From Planctomycetota bacterium (GTDB lineage: Bacteria > Planctomycetota > J058 > JAJDCQ01), in the NCBI GenBank assembly GCA_029260755.1, contig JAJDCQ010000159.1, forward strand, positions 91,479-155,478: a stretch of DNA of 64,000 bases. The letters run 5' to 3'. Of the stretch, positions 6,603 through 18,118 are shown piece after piece. Within the stretch, counting starts at the first letter, position 1. Each line of letters begins with the position of its first letter. A program made the position numbers and the translations under genes. Below the pieces are notes generated by a model. It did not search any database and was not told the DNA's origin. It saw nothing but the letters and a program-made list of their open reading frames with translations.

Positions 6603-9371
6603 ATGGCCCTCCCCCTCCAGCCAGGACGCCGCTTCGGCCCCTACCTCGTCGAGGCGACGATCGGCGAGGGCGGGATGGGATCGGTCATGCGAGCCCGCCA
6701 CGTCGAGACCGGCGCCGTCCACGCGGTGAAGGTGATCACCGCCCGGACCGGCTCCGACCCGACCCGCCTCCTCGCCCGCTTCCGGCGCGAGGTCGAGGTG
6801 CTGGCCCGCCTGCCGGTGCGACGGCATCTCGTCCGTCTCTATGCCTGCGGCGTCGAGGAGGGGCGCCCGTGGTGCTCGATGGACTACGTCGAGGGGCGAT
6901 CGCTCGCCGACCGGCTCCGCGAGGGCGCGCTGCCGCCGGTCGAGGCGGCCGTCCTCGTCGCGAAGCTCGCCCGCGCGGTCGCCGACGTCCACGCCCACGA
7001 CGTCGTCCATCGGGACATCAAGCCCGAGAACGTGATCCTGACGCCGGAGGGCGAGCCCCACCTCGTCGACTTCGGCCTCGCCTTCGACGCGTTCGCCGAG
7101 CAGCTCACCCACACCGGCCAGGTGCTCGGCACGCCGGCCTACATGGCGCCCGAGCAGGTGAACAGCCGGACCGGCACCGTCGGCCCCGCGACCGACGTCT
7201 ACGGCCTCGGCGCGACGCTCTACGCCGCCCTCACGGCCGAGCCGCCGTTCGGGGCGAAGGACTCGCTCGGCCTCCTGGCCGACGTCCTCCGGAAGCCGCC
7301 CCGCTCGATCCGCAAGCTCGCGCCGAACGTGCCGCGCGACGCCGAGGCGATCTGCCTCCGGGCGCTCCGGAAGCGGCCGCAAGATCGATACCCGAGGGCG
7401 GCCGCCCTCGCCGACGACCTCGACCGGTTCATCCGGGGCGAGTCGGCCGAGGCGGCGCGGACGAGCCTCGGCGACGTCGCCCGGCGCGGCCGCGCCGTCG
7501 CGGCGGCCGGCGGCGTGATCGTCGCGCTGATCCTCGGGACGAGCGCGGCCGTGTTCTCCGGGGTGATCGGCGGCGAGCCGCCCGAGCGGCGACTGACCGT
7601 CCTCGAGCGGTTCCTCGACGCGGGCGAGCCGCTCGCCGACGACGAGGTCGCCGCGCTCGAGGCGCTCGCCGCCGATGAGCGCGTCGCGGGGGACGCCGCT
7701 CTCGCGCGCCGCGCGCGCGTCGCCCGGCTCCTCGCCCACGTCCTCGCGACGGAGCCGAGCTCGGTCGAGCACGGCGCCCGGGCGCGCGAGCTCGCGGCCG
7801 CGGTTCGCCGGGACGGCGCGATCGACCGGCCGCTCATGAGCCGCGCCGTCCGCGTCCTTCAGCGGGGAGGGCGGACCGCCGCCCTCGCCGCGGTGCTGCA
7901 CGCGAGCCCGGCCCACCCGGCGCCGCCGGAGGCCGCGGCCGGGCTCGCCCGCGCGATCGCGCGCCCGGACGGCGGCCGCGCCGCCGAGCTCCTCGCCCCA
8001 CCGACCGACGAGGCCGCGTTCAAGGCGCTCCTGCGGGCGCCCGGCATCCCCGACGCGGTCCGCGGCGGGCTGCTCCTCCGGCGGGCCGAGCAGCGGTTCG
8101 CGGCGGACCCGCCGCGGCACGACGAGGCGATCGCCGACCTCGTCGACGCGTTGACCCGCCACGGCGTCTCGCTCCCGCGGGGCGGGCTCCCGGCGGCGAC
8201 CCACCTCCACGCCCTCCGGGCGTTCCTCCAGCTCGCCGCCAGCGACGACGGAGACCTGACCGAGATCCGGACACTGTCGGACCTCATCATCCGGTCGGGC
8301 GACCCCGACCTCGCGCCGTCGGTCGCCGACGTGATCGCCTTCCAGCAGGCGGCCGGCCTCGCCGGCTACCTCGACACGCGGACGACCGACCTCGGGCCCG
8401 ACCAGGCCGAGCGGGTCCTCGAGGCGAAGGCGCTCCTCGACGCGCACAACCGGCTCGCCCACGCGCCGGGGCGAACGGGGAAGCTACGCGAGGTGCTCGG
8501 CCTCGATCGCTTCCGGAGGCTCGGCGACGCCGAGCGCCAGCGGCCGGCGGATCGGCGCAACGCCGCCCGCCTCCTCTACCTCGGCGCCCATCTGGTCGAG
8601 GTCGGCGAGAGCGAACCGGTCTCGGCGTGGGTGGAGGCAGCCCTCGCCGCCGGCGTCGAGGGCGAGGTCTGGAGTCACATCGCGGCCTACCGGCTGCTCC
8701 GCTCGACCTCGCGGCGCGAAGCGGCGATCGAGCACGCCCGCCGCGGCGTCGAGCTCGACCGGGAGCGACCCGCGCAGGAGCGGGTCTGCTACCTCCCGAT
8801 GGTGCTGGCCGGGTCCGCCCTCGATCTCGACGAGAAGGCGCGCTGGGCGGCGGAGGCCTACCAGGTGACGGTGGGGGCGCTCGGCCGGATCGACGAGTTC
8901 CGGACGAGCGGGGGCCTCCCGCCGTGGGGCGTCGAGGAGACGGCCGAGGTCGGCGGGCTCCTCCGCGACGTGAGCCGGGAGCTCATCGGGAGGAGGGAGC
9001 TCCCCTGCTGCGGGCGCGACGAGGCCGCGGAGATGCCCGACGTCGACGCGCTCCTCGCCGGGTCGCTCGCGATGGCCCGCCGCCCCGAGGCGGCCGGCGG
9101 CGTCCTCACCGCCGACGGCGAGGCGCTCACGATCGGCTCGGTCCTCGAGGCGCGGGCGGCCCACCACCTCCGCCACGACCGGAACGCCGACGCGCTCGCC
9201 GACGCCAACGAGTCGCTCGCGATCAGCCGGACGACCTCGTTCGAGGACCCGCGCTGGGTGCGGGTCCGGATCGCGCGGCTCCACACGATCCGCGCCATCG
9301 CGCTCGACGCCCTCGGGCGACGGGACGAGGCGCGCGCCGCCCGCGAGGACGCCGACCGGGCGAGGCGCTGA
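6603..9371 (+). CDS. Membrane-anchored Ser/Thr protein kinase with helical-repeat C-terminal region
   Basis: A 922-residue protein. The kinase domain covers about 11-280: IGEGGMGSV loop, Lys43 in AVKV, HRDIKPEN at 136, DFG at 156, GTPAYMAPEQ. One membrane helix sits at about 298-320 (AGGVIVALILGTSAAVFSGV). The remaining 600 residues are Ala/Leu-rich amphipathic helices resembling TPR-like or solenoid repeats; the clearest TPR-like stretch is near the end (RHDRNADALADANESLAISR). By the usual topology this part is extracytoplasmic. It differs completely from the outer domain of the upstream kinase, so the pair may read different signals while sharing one transcript. The gene converges on the small gene at 9623 across a hairpin repeat. 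Confidence 0.92.
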   Translation: MALPLQPGRRFGPYLVEATIGEGGMGSVMRARHVETGAVHAVKVITARTGSDPTRLLARFRREVEVLARLPVRRHLVRLYACGVEEGRPWCSMDYVEGRSLADRLREGALPPVEAAVLVAKLARAVADVHAHDVVHRDIKPENVILTPEGEPHLVDFGLAFDAFAEQLTHTGQVLGTPAYMAPEQVNSRTGTVGPATDVYGLGATLYAALTAEPPFGAKDSLGLLADVLRKPPRSIRKLAPNVPRDAEAICLRALRKRPQDRYPRAAALADDLDRFIRGESAEAARTSLGDVARRGRAVAAAGGVIVALILGTSAAVFSGVIGGEPPERRLTVLERFLDAGEPLADDEVAALEALAADERVAGDAALARRARVARLLAHVLATEPSSVEHGARARELAAAVRRDGAIDRPLMSRAVRVLQRGGRTAALAAVLHASPAHPAPPEAAAGLARAIARPDGGRAAELLAPPTDEAAFKALLRAPGIPDAVRGGLLLRRAEQRFAADPPRHDEAIADLVDALTRHGVSLPRGGLPAATHLHALRAFLQLAASDDGDLTEIRTLSDLIIRSGDPDLAPSVADVIAFQQAAGLAGYLDTRTTDLGPDQAERVLEAKALLDAHNRLAHAPGRTGKLREVLGLDRFRRLGDAERQRPADRRNAARLLYLGAHLVEVGESEPVSAWVEAALAAGVEGEVWSHIAAYRLLRSTSRREAAIEHARRGVELDRERPAQERVCYLPMVLAGSALDLDEKARWAAEAYQVTVGALGRIDEFRTSGGLPPWGVEETAEVGGLLRDVSRELIGRRELPCCGRDEAAEMPDVDALLAGSLAMARRPEAAGGVLTADGEALTIGSVLEARAAHHLRHDRNADALADANESLAISRTTSFEDPRWVRVRIARLHTIRAIALDALGRRDEARAAREDADRARR

Positions 9372-9445
9372 GTCGAACGGACGGCGCGCCCGCCTCGCTT
9401 CGGTATCGCTCCGCGACACAGGACCGCGCGTGCGCCGACCGGAAC

Positions 9446-9531
9446 ATTCCGCGCAATCCGCGCAATCCGCGGTTCGGTCTCGTCCGGCGTCGAACCAGTG
9501 GGAACCGCGGATGACGCGGATTACGCGGAAT
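9446..9531. repeat. Large hairpin repeat, family B, complete copy (ATCCGCG motif)
   Basis: The arms 9446-9475 and 9502-9531 are 30-nt inverted repeats with three mismatches. Each arm is three tandem units of about 9 nt containing ATCCGCG, ending in CCGCGGTTC. The 26-nt loop contains GTCGAA. It lies in the 251-bp gap between convergent genes (9372-9622); the rest of that gap holds nothing I recognise. Confidence 0.85.
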
Positions 9532-9622
9532 GCGAGTTGCCAGGATCCGGGTTCATCGCCGTTGCGCGGGCCGTTCCAGGAACGCGTCTCGGCGTGAGAT
9601 CGAACAGAACAGGTGGAGAGGT

Positions 9623-9859
9623 CTAGCTCACCAGCCGCCAGCGGCTGTCGACATGAAACCAGTTCATGCTCTTCTCGCTGTCCATGCCCGCCTTGCTGGC
9701 GCACTCGACCTGGCCCTTGAGCTGACCCATGACCGTCTTGAGCTGCTCGGGCTTGAGGCCGACCGCCCGCGCGATCGCGCCGAGCGTCGCGACGCCCTTG
9801 TTCGCCACGAGAAAGTCGACAACCGCCTGACGCGAACGCGCCGCCTGACCCTTCGCCAT
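9623..9859 (-). CDS. Small basic protein, possible winged-helix domain
   Basis: A 78-residue basic protein, MAKGQAARSRQAVVDFLVANK at the start. The middle (VATLGAIARAVGLKPEQLKTVMGQLK) has the helix-turn-helix spacing of a minimal winged helix, and the end (WFHVDSRWRLV) could form the wing strands. DNA binding is inferred only. A strong ribosome-binding site (GAGGAGA) precedes the ATG. It lies 51 bp after the WD40 kinase gene on the same strand, so it may be the last gene of a phosphatase-kinase-regulator operon. Confidence 0.65.
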   Translation of the reverse strand: MAKGQAARSRQAVVDFLVANKGVATLGAIARAVGLKPEQLKTVMGQLKGQVECASKAGMDSEKSMNWFHVDSRWRLVS

Positions 9860-9910
9860 ATGATCTCTCCTCTTCGTGCCCGGGTCGTGTTCTGCCGGGC
9901 GTTCCAGAGG

Positions 9911-12814
<2,904 letters not shown>

Positions 12815-12829
12815 GGCTTCGCCGGGGGG

Positions 12830-13678
12830 CTATCGCCCCGGGCGATACAGCAGGATCGTCAGGTCGTCGGGCTTGTGCGGCACGTCGGCCTGGTCCGCCG
12901 CCATCCGGCAGCGGCAGAGCCCGACGAGCGCGTCGATGGCGTCGGGGACGGATCCCTTGCGGACGCGCTCGACGATCTCGCCGACGAGCATGTTGTCCGA
13001 GAGGCCGTCGCTCGCGATCACGAGGGTGTCGCGCGGGGCGAGCCGGATCGCGGGGCCGATCTCGATCCGCATGTCGTCGAAGCCGACGAGGTTGCTGACG
13101 ATGTGGCGCTCGACGTGATCGATCGCCTCGTCCTCGTCGAGAAGGCCGCTCTCGACCGCGTAGCCGACCGGGCTGTGGGCGATCGTCTGGAGCTTGATCC
13201 GGCCGCGCTGGCCGGTCACGAGGACCATCGAGTCGCCGACGTGATACGAGCGCACGATGCCGCGCTCGATCGTGATGACGCTGACCGTCGAGCCGGCGCC
13301 GGCGCCGAGGGCCGCCACCTCCCGGTTGGCGCGCTGGATCCCGTCGATCACGGCGAGACGGAGCGGCTGCTCGTTCTCGCGGGCGCTCCCGAGCTCGGCC
13401 GCGATCGCGTCGACGACCACCCGCGATGCCTGTCCGCCGTTGGGGAGCCCGCCGCATCCGTCGGCGACCACCAGCGCGCCGCTCCAGCGGTCGAACGGGA
13501 TCACCGCGGCGGCGTCCTCGTTGGGATCGCCATCCCGGTCGGGGCTCGGGCTCGAGAAGATCCCGACGGTACCGCCCAGGAACGATCCCTGCTCGACCTC
13601 GGCGAGGTCGGCCTCGGCTATGATCGCGAGCCCCGGCGGAAGCGAGCCGGCGGGGCGGGTTCCATTGCTGACGGCCAT
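12830..13678 (-). CDS. PP2C-family Ser/Thr phosphatase
   Basis: A 282-residue metal-dependent phosphatase of the PPM/PP2C family. Metal-binding motifs are in order: NEDA, VVADGCGG (usually DGMGG), AGSTVSVI, YHVGDS, VIASDGLSDN and PDDLTILL. No membrane segment. The ATG at 13676-13678 was chosen because an upstream run GGGGGAAG can serve as a ribosome-binding site; the frame stays open further but with low-quality sequence. It directly precedes the WD40 kinase gene (15 bp) and is the likely antagonist of that kinase. A promoter candidate lies at 13742-13771. Confidence 0.9.
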   Translation of the reverse strand: MAVSNGTRPAGSLPPGLAIIAEADLAEVEQGSFLGGTVGIFSSPSPDRDGDPNEDAAAVIPFDRWSGALVVADGCGGLPNGGQASRVVVDAIAAELGSARENEQPLRLAVIDGIQRANREVAALGAGAGSTVSVITIERGIVRSYHVGDSMVLVTGQRGRIKLQTIAHSPVGYAVESGLLDEDEAIDHVERHIVSNLVGFDDMRIEIGPAIRLAPRDTLVIASDGLSDNMLVGEIVERVRKGSVPDAIDALVGLCRCRMAADQADVPHKPDDLTILLYRPGR

Positions 13679-13741
13679 CGATGCGGCGCTTCCCCCCGTG
13701 TCCGGTATCGGATTGCCCCACCCCGGACTCGAGCATCCGTC

Positions 13742-13771
13742 ATCGTACTTCGCCCGACATCGACCGTCCAA
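13742..13771 (-). promoter_or_regulatory. Possible promoter for the phosphatase-kinase operon
   Basis: On the minus strand TTGGAC and TACGAT are separated by 18 bp, about 65 bp upstream of the phosphatase ATG, in the 173-bp region between divergent operons. TACGAT is a plausible high-GC -10 box. Confidence 0.35.
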
Positions 13772-13851
13772 TCCAGCGAGGAGAGGACGAGCCGGCGAAG
13801 CCCGGACCCGGAACGCTTGCCCCCGCGACACCGACCGGCTCGAATGAGCGC

Positions 13852-14607
13852 ATGAGTGACGACTCCGGCCCGGCCATCACGATCGATGGCCTCACGAAGA
13901 CCTACGGTCCGGTGACCGCTCTCGATGCGATCCGGTTCGACGTCGAGCGCGGGCAGGTCTTCGGGCTGATGGGACACAACGGCGCCGGCAAGACGACGCT
14001 GATCCGCGTCCTCCTCGGCCTCGTCCGTCCGAGCGGCGGCGGCGCGCGCGTCCTCGGCCACGACGTGGTGAGCGAGAGCCTGGAGGTGCGGCGCCTGGCC
14101 GGGTTCCTCCCCGCCGAGTTCTCCCTCCCCGGCGAGATGACGGCGCGGCGCTTCCTCCGCTACGTCGCCTCGATGTTCTCGCTCCCCGGCGACGAGGCGG
14201 CCCGGCGCACCGACGAGCTCCTCGCGCTGTTCGACCTCGCGGGCGACGCGGACCGCCACCTCTCGGGCTTCAGCAGCGGGATGACCCAGAAGGTCGGCCT
14301 CGCCCAGGCGCTCGTGAACCGCCCCCGCATCCTCTTCCTCGACGAGCCGACCTCCGGGCTCGACCCGCTCGCGCGTCACGACTTCCTCGACCACATCGGA
14401 AAGCTCGCCCGCGAGGACGGCGTCACCGTGCTCTTCTCGACGCACATCCTGAGCGACATCGAGGCGATCTGCGAACGCGTCGCCGTCCTCCACGAGGGGA
14501 AGCTCCTCGCGCGCGGCTCGCTCGAGCAACTCAAGGCGGAGCACGGTGCGGCGAGCATGGACGAGCTCTACCTGGCGCTCGTCCGCGGACCGAAGGCGGC
14601 CGGATGA
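13852..14607 (+). CDS. ABC transporter ATP-binding protein
   Basis: A 251-residue nucleotide-binding subunit. Walker A is GHNGAGKTT, the signature is FSSGMTQK (a degenerate LSGGQ), Walker B is ILFLDEPTSGLDP and the switch His is in FSTHIL. It belongs to the ABC-2 export group (DrrA/NosF/CcmA-like). The ATG at 13852 gives a start close to the conserved ITIDGLTKTYG; an overlapping ATG at 13844 is out of frame. The stop overlaps the start of the first permease by 4 bp (ATGA). With two permeases the complex should be a heteromeric exporter or membrane-remodelling system in the inner membrane. The substrate cannot be told from sequence. Confidence 0.93.
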   Translation: MSDDSGPAITIDGLTKTYGPVTALDAIRFDVERGQVFGLMGHNGAGKTTLIRVLLGLVRPSGGGARVLGHDVVSESLEVRRLAGFLPAEFSLPGEMTARRFLRYVASMFSLPGDEAARRTDELLALFDLAGDADRHLSGFSSGMTQKVGLAQALVNRPRILFLDEPTSGLDPLARHDFLDHIGKLAREDGVTVLFSTHILSDIEAICERVAVLHEGKLLARGSLEQLKAEHGAASMDELYLALVRGPKAAG

Positions 14608-15422
14608 CCGGCGCCGCCCCGAGCCCGGCGTCGGCGCCGACCGGGTTCCCGTGGGCGTTCCTCGCCCACGAGACGCTCGCCGTCGCCCGGAGCCGGCGGG
14701 TGAAGCTCATCGTCGGGCTGCTCATCTACACCCTCGTCGCCGCGCCGTTTCTCCTCGTCACGCCGCCGCCCGAGGTCGCCGAGGCGGTCGAGGCCTTCTT
14801 CGGCGACGGGTCGACGTTCACCGTCTTCGTCTTCATCTGGTTCGACCTCGCCATGAACAAGCTCGCCGTGTTCAGCGGGGCGATCCTCGCCGGCGGGATC
14901 GTGACCGACGAGCGGACGGCCGGCCGGCTCGACCTGCTCCTGGCGAAGCCGATCCGGCGGTCGCACTACTTCCTCGCGAAGCTCGGCGCCGCCCTGATCG
15001 TGATGGCGGGCCTCTACGCGATCCTCTCGCTCGCGGCGACCGTCACGTTCCTCTACCGGGTCGAGGGGTTCCGGCCCGGCGCGTTCCTCGCGATGGCGGC
15101 GGTCCATCTCTTCGCGCCGCTCTTCGCGGCGAGCTTCGCGGCCTCGCTCGCCGTGTGCTTCCGGCGCAAGATCACCGCGATCGTGGTCAGCATCCTGGCC
15201 CTGAGCCTGCTCGTGGGCTTCGCGTTCATCGGCTTCTACATCCCATCGCTCTACGCGGTCGGCACGATCAACCCGTTCTTCCACGCGGTCAGCCCGATCG
15301 CCAGCCTCGACGCGCTCGGCCCGCTCGAGGTCGCCGTCCCGATCGTCGTGCTGATCGCGTGGATCGCCGCGCTGGCCGCGTTCGGCGCCTGGCGGACGGG
15401 GCGGATCGAGGTCGACGGATGA
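14604..15422 (+). CDS. ABC-2 type transporter permease (first)
   Basis: A 272-residue integral membrane protein with about six hydrophobic helices (for example TLVAAPFLLV, ITAIVVSILALSLLVGFAFI, and VAVPIVVLIAWIAALAAFG). The segment after the second helix, GRLDLLLAKPIRR, is typical of NosY-like ABC-2 permeases and recurs in the next gene. The start overlaps the ATPase stop (ATGA) and its own stop overlaps the second permease start (ATGA), so the three genes are translationally coupled. It is likely one half of the membrane channel. Confidence 0.88.
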   Translation: MTGAAPSPASAPTGFPWAFLAHETLAVARSRRVKLIVGLLIYTLVAAPFLLVTPPPEVAEAVEAFFGDGSTFTVFVFIWFDLAMNKLAVFSGAILAGGIVTDERTAGRLDLLLAKPIRRSHYFLAKLGAALIVMAGLYAILSLAATVTFLYRVEGFRPGAFLAMAAVHLFAPLFAASFAASLAVCFRRKITAIVVSILALSLLVGFAFIGFYIPSLYAVGTINPFFHAVSPIASLDALGPLEVAVPIVVLIAWIAALAAFGAWRTGRIEVDG

Positions 15423-16222
15423 GCGAGACCGACCGCCCCGCGGCGCCCTCGCTCGCGGACTACCGCGCCCTCGAGGCCGAGCTCGCCGCGCGCCCCTGGC
15501 ACTGGCCGGTCGTCGCGCTCGCGATCGCGATGACGGCTATCTTCGCCCTGCTCGTCCCGCTCCTCCCCGAGCCGGCCCTCCGGATGATGGACCGACGCCT
15601 CGGGCTGGCCGACCTCACCGCGATCGTCCTGTTCGACATCTACATCGGCGTCTTCGTGACGGTCTACTACCTCGGCTGCTTCGACCTGCTCCGGGTGTGG
15701 GTCGGGCCGGTCGAGGCGCGGTCCCTCTCGCTCCTGCTCGCGAAGCCGATCCGACGCGTCGACTACCTCCGGGCGAAGCTCGCCCCGATCGCGACCCGCC
15801 TCGCCCTCCTCGGGACGGTCATGCTCGCGGGGAAGGCGACGCTGGCCTGGCTGATGGCCGGCGCGTTCCCGGTGGTCGCCTTCGTCGCGGCCTCGGCGAT
15901 CGTCCTCGCCTCGTCGCTCGCCTTCGTCGCGGTGATGAACCTCGTCTTCCTCTTCTTCCGCGAGAGCTACGCGGCGATCCTCGTCGCGACCGCGGCGATG
16001 ATGGCGCCCTTCATCGCGCTGACCCTCCAGCTCTACCGCCCCGACGTGTGGGTCGACCGCGAGGGCGCCCGGGACCTCCTCACCTTCCCCGCGAACCTCG
16101 TCCGGTTCCCCGACGCGGCCCCGCTCGCCGCGGCGATCGTCGTTCCGGCGTGCGGCGCGATCGCGATCGTCGCGGTCGCCCTCGCCGCGCGGCGCCTCGA
16201 GCGGATCGACGCGGCCGGGTAG
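15419..16222 (+). CDS. ABC-2 type transporter permease (second)
   Basis: A 267-residue membrane protein with about six helices, including WPVVALAIAMTAIFALLVPL, VMLAGKATLAWLMAGAF and PLAAAIVVPACGAIAIVAVA. It carries RSLSLLLAKPIRRVDYLRAK, closely matching the equivalent segment of the preceding permease, so the two are probably paralogues that arose by duplication and now form a heterodimer. It is the last gene of the transporter operon; about 100 bp with a candidate promoter separates it from the next kinase gene. Confidence 0.88.
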   Translation: MSETDRPAAPSLADYRALEAELAARPWHWPVVALAIAMTAIFALLVPLLPEPALRMMDRRLGLADLTAIVLFDIYIGVFVTVYYLGCFDLLRVWVGPVEARSLSLLLAKPIRRVDYLRAKLAPIATRLALLGTVMLAGKATLAWLMAGAFPVVAFVAASAIVLASSLAFVAVMNLVFLFFRESYAAILVATAAMMAPFIALTLQLYRPDVWVDREGARDLLTFPANLVRFPDAAPLAAAIVVPACGAIAIVAVALAARRLERIDAAG

Positions 16223-16236
16223 GGCTCCCCGGCCGC

Positions 16237-16265
16237 TTGGCGCGGAGGCGGCCGTCCCTTAGATT
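16237..16265 (+). promoter_or_regulatory. Possible promoter for the kinase at 16326
   Basis: TTGGCG (16237-16242) and TAGATT (16260-16265) are 17 bp apart, each four of six consensus bases, about 60 bp upstream of the GTG start. Confidence 0.35.
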
Positions 16266-16325
16266 GGGCGCTCACGAGCGGGCACGCCCGCGGAGCGGCC
16301 ATCGGCCGGAGGAAGCGCGGGAGAC

Positions 16326-18116
16326 GTGTCGCTGGAACGAGCCACCCTCGAGGCGAAGACCGGAGCGGTCCCGCCGGGCGCGACCGCCACGATCGGCGAC
16401 GCCGGGCCGGTCGGCGTCCATCCCCGGCAGCCCGAGTCCGGTCTCGTCCAGGACGCGGGCCAGCACCTCCGGATCGCGAGCCTCACCCTCGCCACCGGCA
16501 TGGCCCTCGCCTTCGCCCTGACCTGGCTCGTCACCGACGTCCTGCAGTGGTCCCAGCCGACGAGCATGATCGGCCTGCGGGTCACCCACGGCGGCCTCCT
16601 TCTCGTCAGCCTCGGCGTCGCCCTCCTCAGCAGGCACCCCGACATCAAGCCGCGCCTCCTCCTCGACATCGGCCTCGCCTACGAGGTCATCGGCGCGTTC
16701 GGCCTGTCGCTCGCCGTGTTCTTCGACAACCGCGGCGAGATGGCGTCGATGGTGGCCGTCCCCTGGCTCGGCGTGTGGCTGGTCATGTTCCCCCTCCTGG
16801 TGCCGGTGCCGCCGCTGCGGAGCTTCATGGCGTCGGTCGCATCGGGCGCAATGATCGCGCCCGCCCTCGGGATCTACGTCGCGATGGGCTACCCGATGCT
16901 CTCGAACCGCGAGCTCGGCTTCATCGCGGTCCCGATCGTCGTCTGCATCGGCCTCTCCCTCGGACCGAACCTGATCGTCCACCAGCTGGGCCTCTCGATC
17001 CGCGAGGCCCGCCAGGAGCTCCGGCGGCTCGGCGCCTACCGGCTCACCAAGCTGCTCGGGCAGGGCGGCATGGGCGAGGTGTGGCAGGCGGAGCACGCGA
17101 TGCTCGCGCGGCCGGCGGCGATCAAGCTGATCAAGACCGACAAGATCGTCGACGGGACGCGCCGGACGCGCGAGACGGCGTTCGCGCGGTTCGAGCGCGA
17201 GGCGCAGGCGACGGCGCGGCTGAAGAGCCCGCACACGATCGAGCTCTACGACTTCGGGCAGGCCGACGACGGCGTCCTCTACTACGTGATGGAGTATCTC
17301 GAGGGGGTCGACCTCGACTTCCTCGTCCGATCGTTCGGCCCGCTCGGCCCGGCGCGGACGGCGGTGATTCTCCGCCAGGCGTGCCGCTCGCTCGCCGAGG
17401 CGCACGAGAACGGGATCATCCATCGGGACATCAAGCCGGCGAACATCTACCTCTGCCGCCTCGGCCTCGACTACGACTTCGTCAAGCTGCTCGACTTCGG
17501 CCTCGTCACAAAGCTGCGCCAGGCGGACGACCCCTCCGACGACCGGCTCACCGGCGAGGGCTACGTCATGGGCACGATCGCGACGATGGCGCCCGAGGCG
17601 TGCGAGGGGAACCGCAAGCTCGACGCCCGGGTCGACATCTACGCCCTCGGCTGCGTCGCGTACTGGCTCCTCACCGGGCGCCTGCCCTTCGAGGATCCGA
17701 GCCCGATGAAGATCCTCTACCTGCACGTGAACGAGCCGGCCGAACCGCCGAGCAAGTACGCCCGCCAGCCGATCCCGCCCGACCTCGACAAGCTGATCCT
17801 GAGCGCGCTCGAGAAGGATCCGATCCGGCGCCCCGGCAGCGCCCGCGCGTTCTCGCGCCTCCTCGACCAGTGCGACCTCGGCGACGACACCTGGAGCCGG
17901 ACCGACGCCGACGACTGGTGGCGGAAGAACCTCCCCGAGCACCACCCCGACGAGGCGGCGGCCGCCAAGGGCACCCAGGACGCGACGGTCATCGAGCCGG
18001 CGCCCGCCGCCGCCCTGGCCGCCACCGCGATCGAGCCGCCGGTCGTGGCCGCCGACGTCGCGGCGCCGACCGAGAAGGTGACCAAGGAGAGCGAGACCGG
18101 CGGGCCAGCGGGCTGA
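16326..18116 (+). CDS. Ser/Thr protein kinase with N-terminal multi-spanning membrane domain
   Basis: A 596-residue protein starting with GTG after GGAGGAAGCGCGGGAGAC. Residues about 50-220 hold roughly six hydrophobic helices (for example ASLTLATGMALAFALTWLV and GFIAVPIVVCIGLSLG), and the kinase follows at about 237-500. This is the reverse of the usual kinase-then-single-helix order. Kinase motifs are GQGGMGEV, HRDIKPAN at 366, LLDFGLV (DFG at 390) and GTIATMAPEA. A short insertion after the catalytic loop (YLCRLGLDYDFVKLL) is typical of a planctomycete-like kinase subgroup. The C-terminal 80 residues are an Ala/Pro-rich tail. The membrane part may sense membrane state or a small ligand; this is inference. 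The gene converges with the LRR gene, with only 2 bp between stops. Confidence 0.9.
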   Translation: MSLERATLEAKTGAVPPGATATIGDAGPVGVHPRQPESGLVQDAGQHLRIASLTLATGMALAFALTWLVTDVLQWSQPTSMIGLRVTHGGLLLVSLGVALLSRHPDIKPRLLLDIGLAYEVIGAFGLSLAVFFDNRGEMASMVAVPWLGVWLVMFPLLVPVPPLRSFMASVASGAMIAPALGIYVAMGYPMLSNRELGFIAVPIVVCIGLSLGPNLIVHQLGLSIREARQELRRLGAYRLTKLLGQGGMGEVWQAEHAMLARPAAIKLIKTDKIVDGTRRTRETAFARFEREAQATARLKSPHTIELYDFGQADDGVLYYVMEYLEGVDLDFLVRSFGPLGPARTAVILRQACRSLAEAHENGIIHRDIKPANIYLCRLGLDYDFVKLLDFGLVTKLRQADDPSDDRLTGEGYVMGTIATMAPEACEGNRKLDARVDIYALGCVAYWLLTGRLPFEDPSPMKILYLHVNEPAEPPSKYARQPIPPDLDKLILSALEKDPIRRPGSARAFSRLLDQCDLGDDTWSRTDADDWWRKNLPEHHPDEAAAAKGTQDATVIEPAPAAALAATAIEPPVVAADVAAPTEKVTKESETGGPAG

Positions 18117-18118
18117 CC

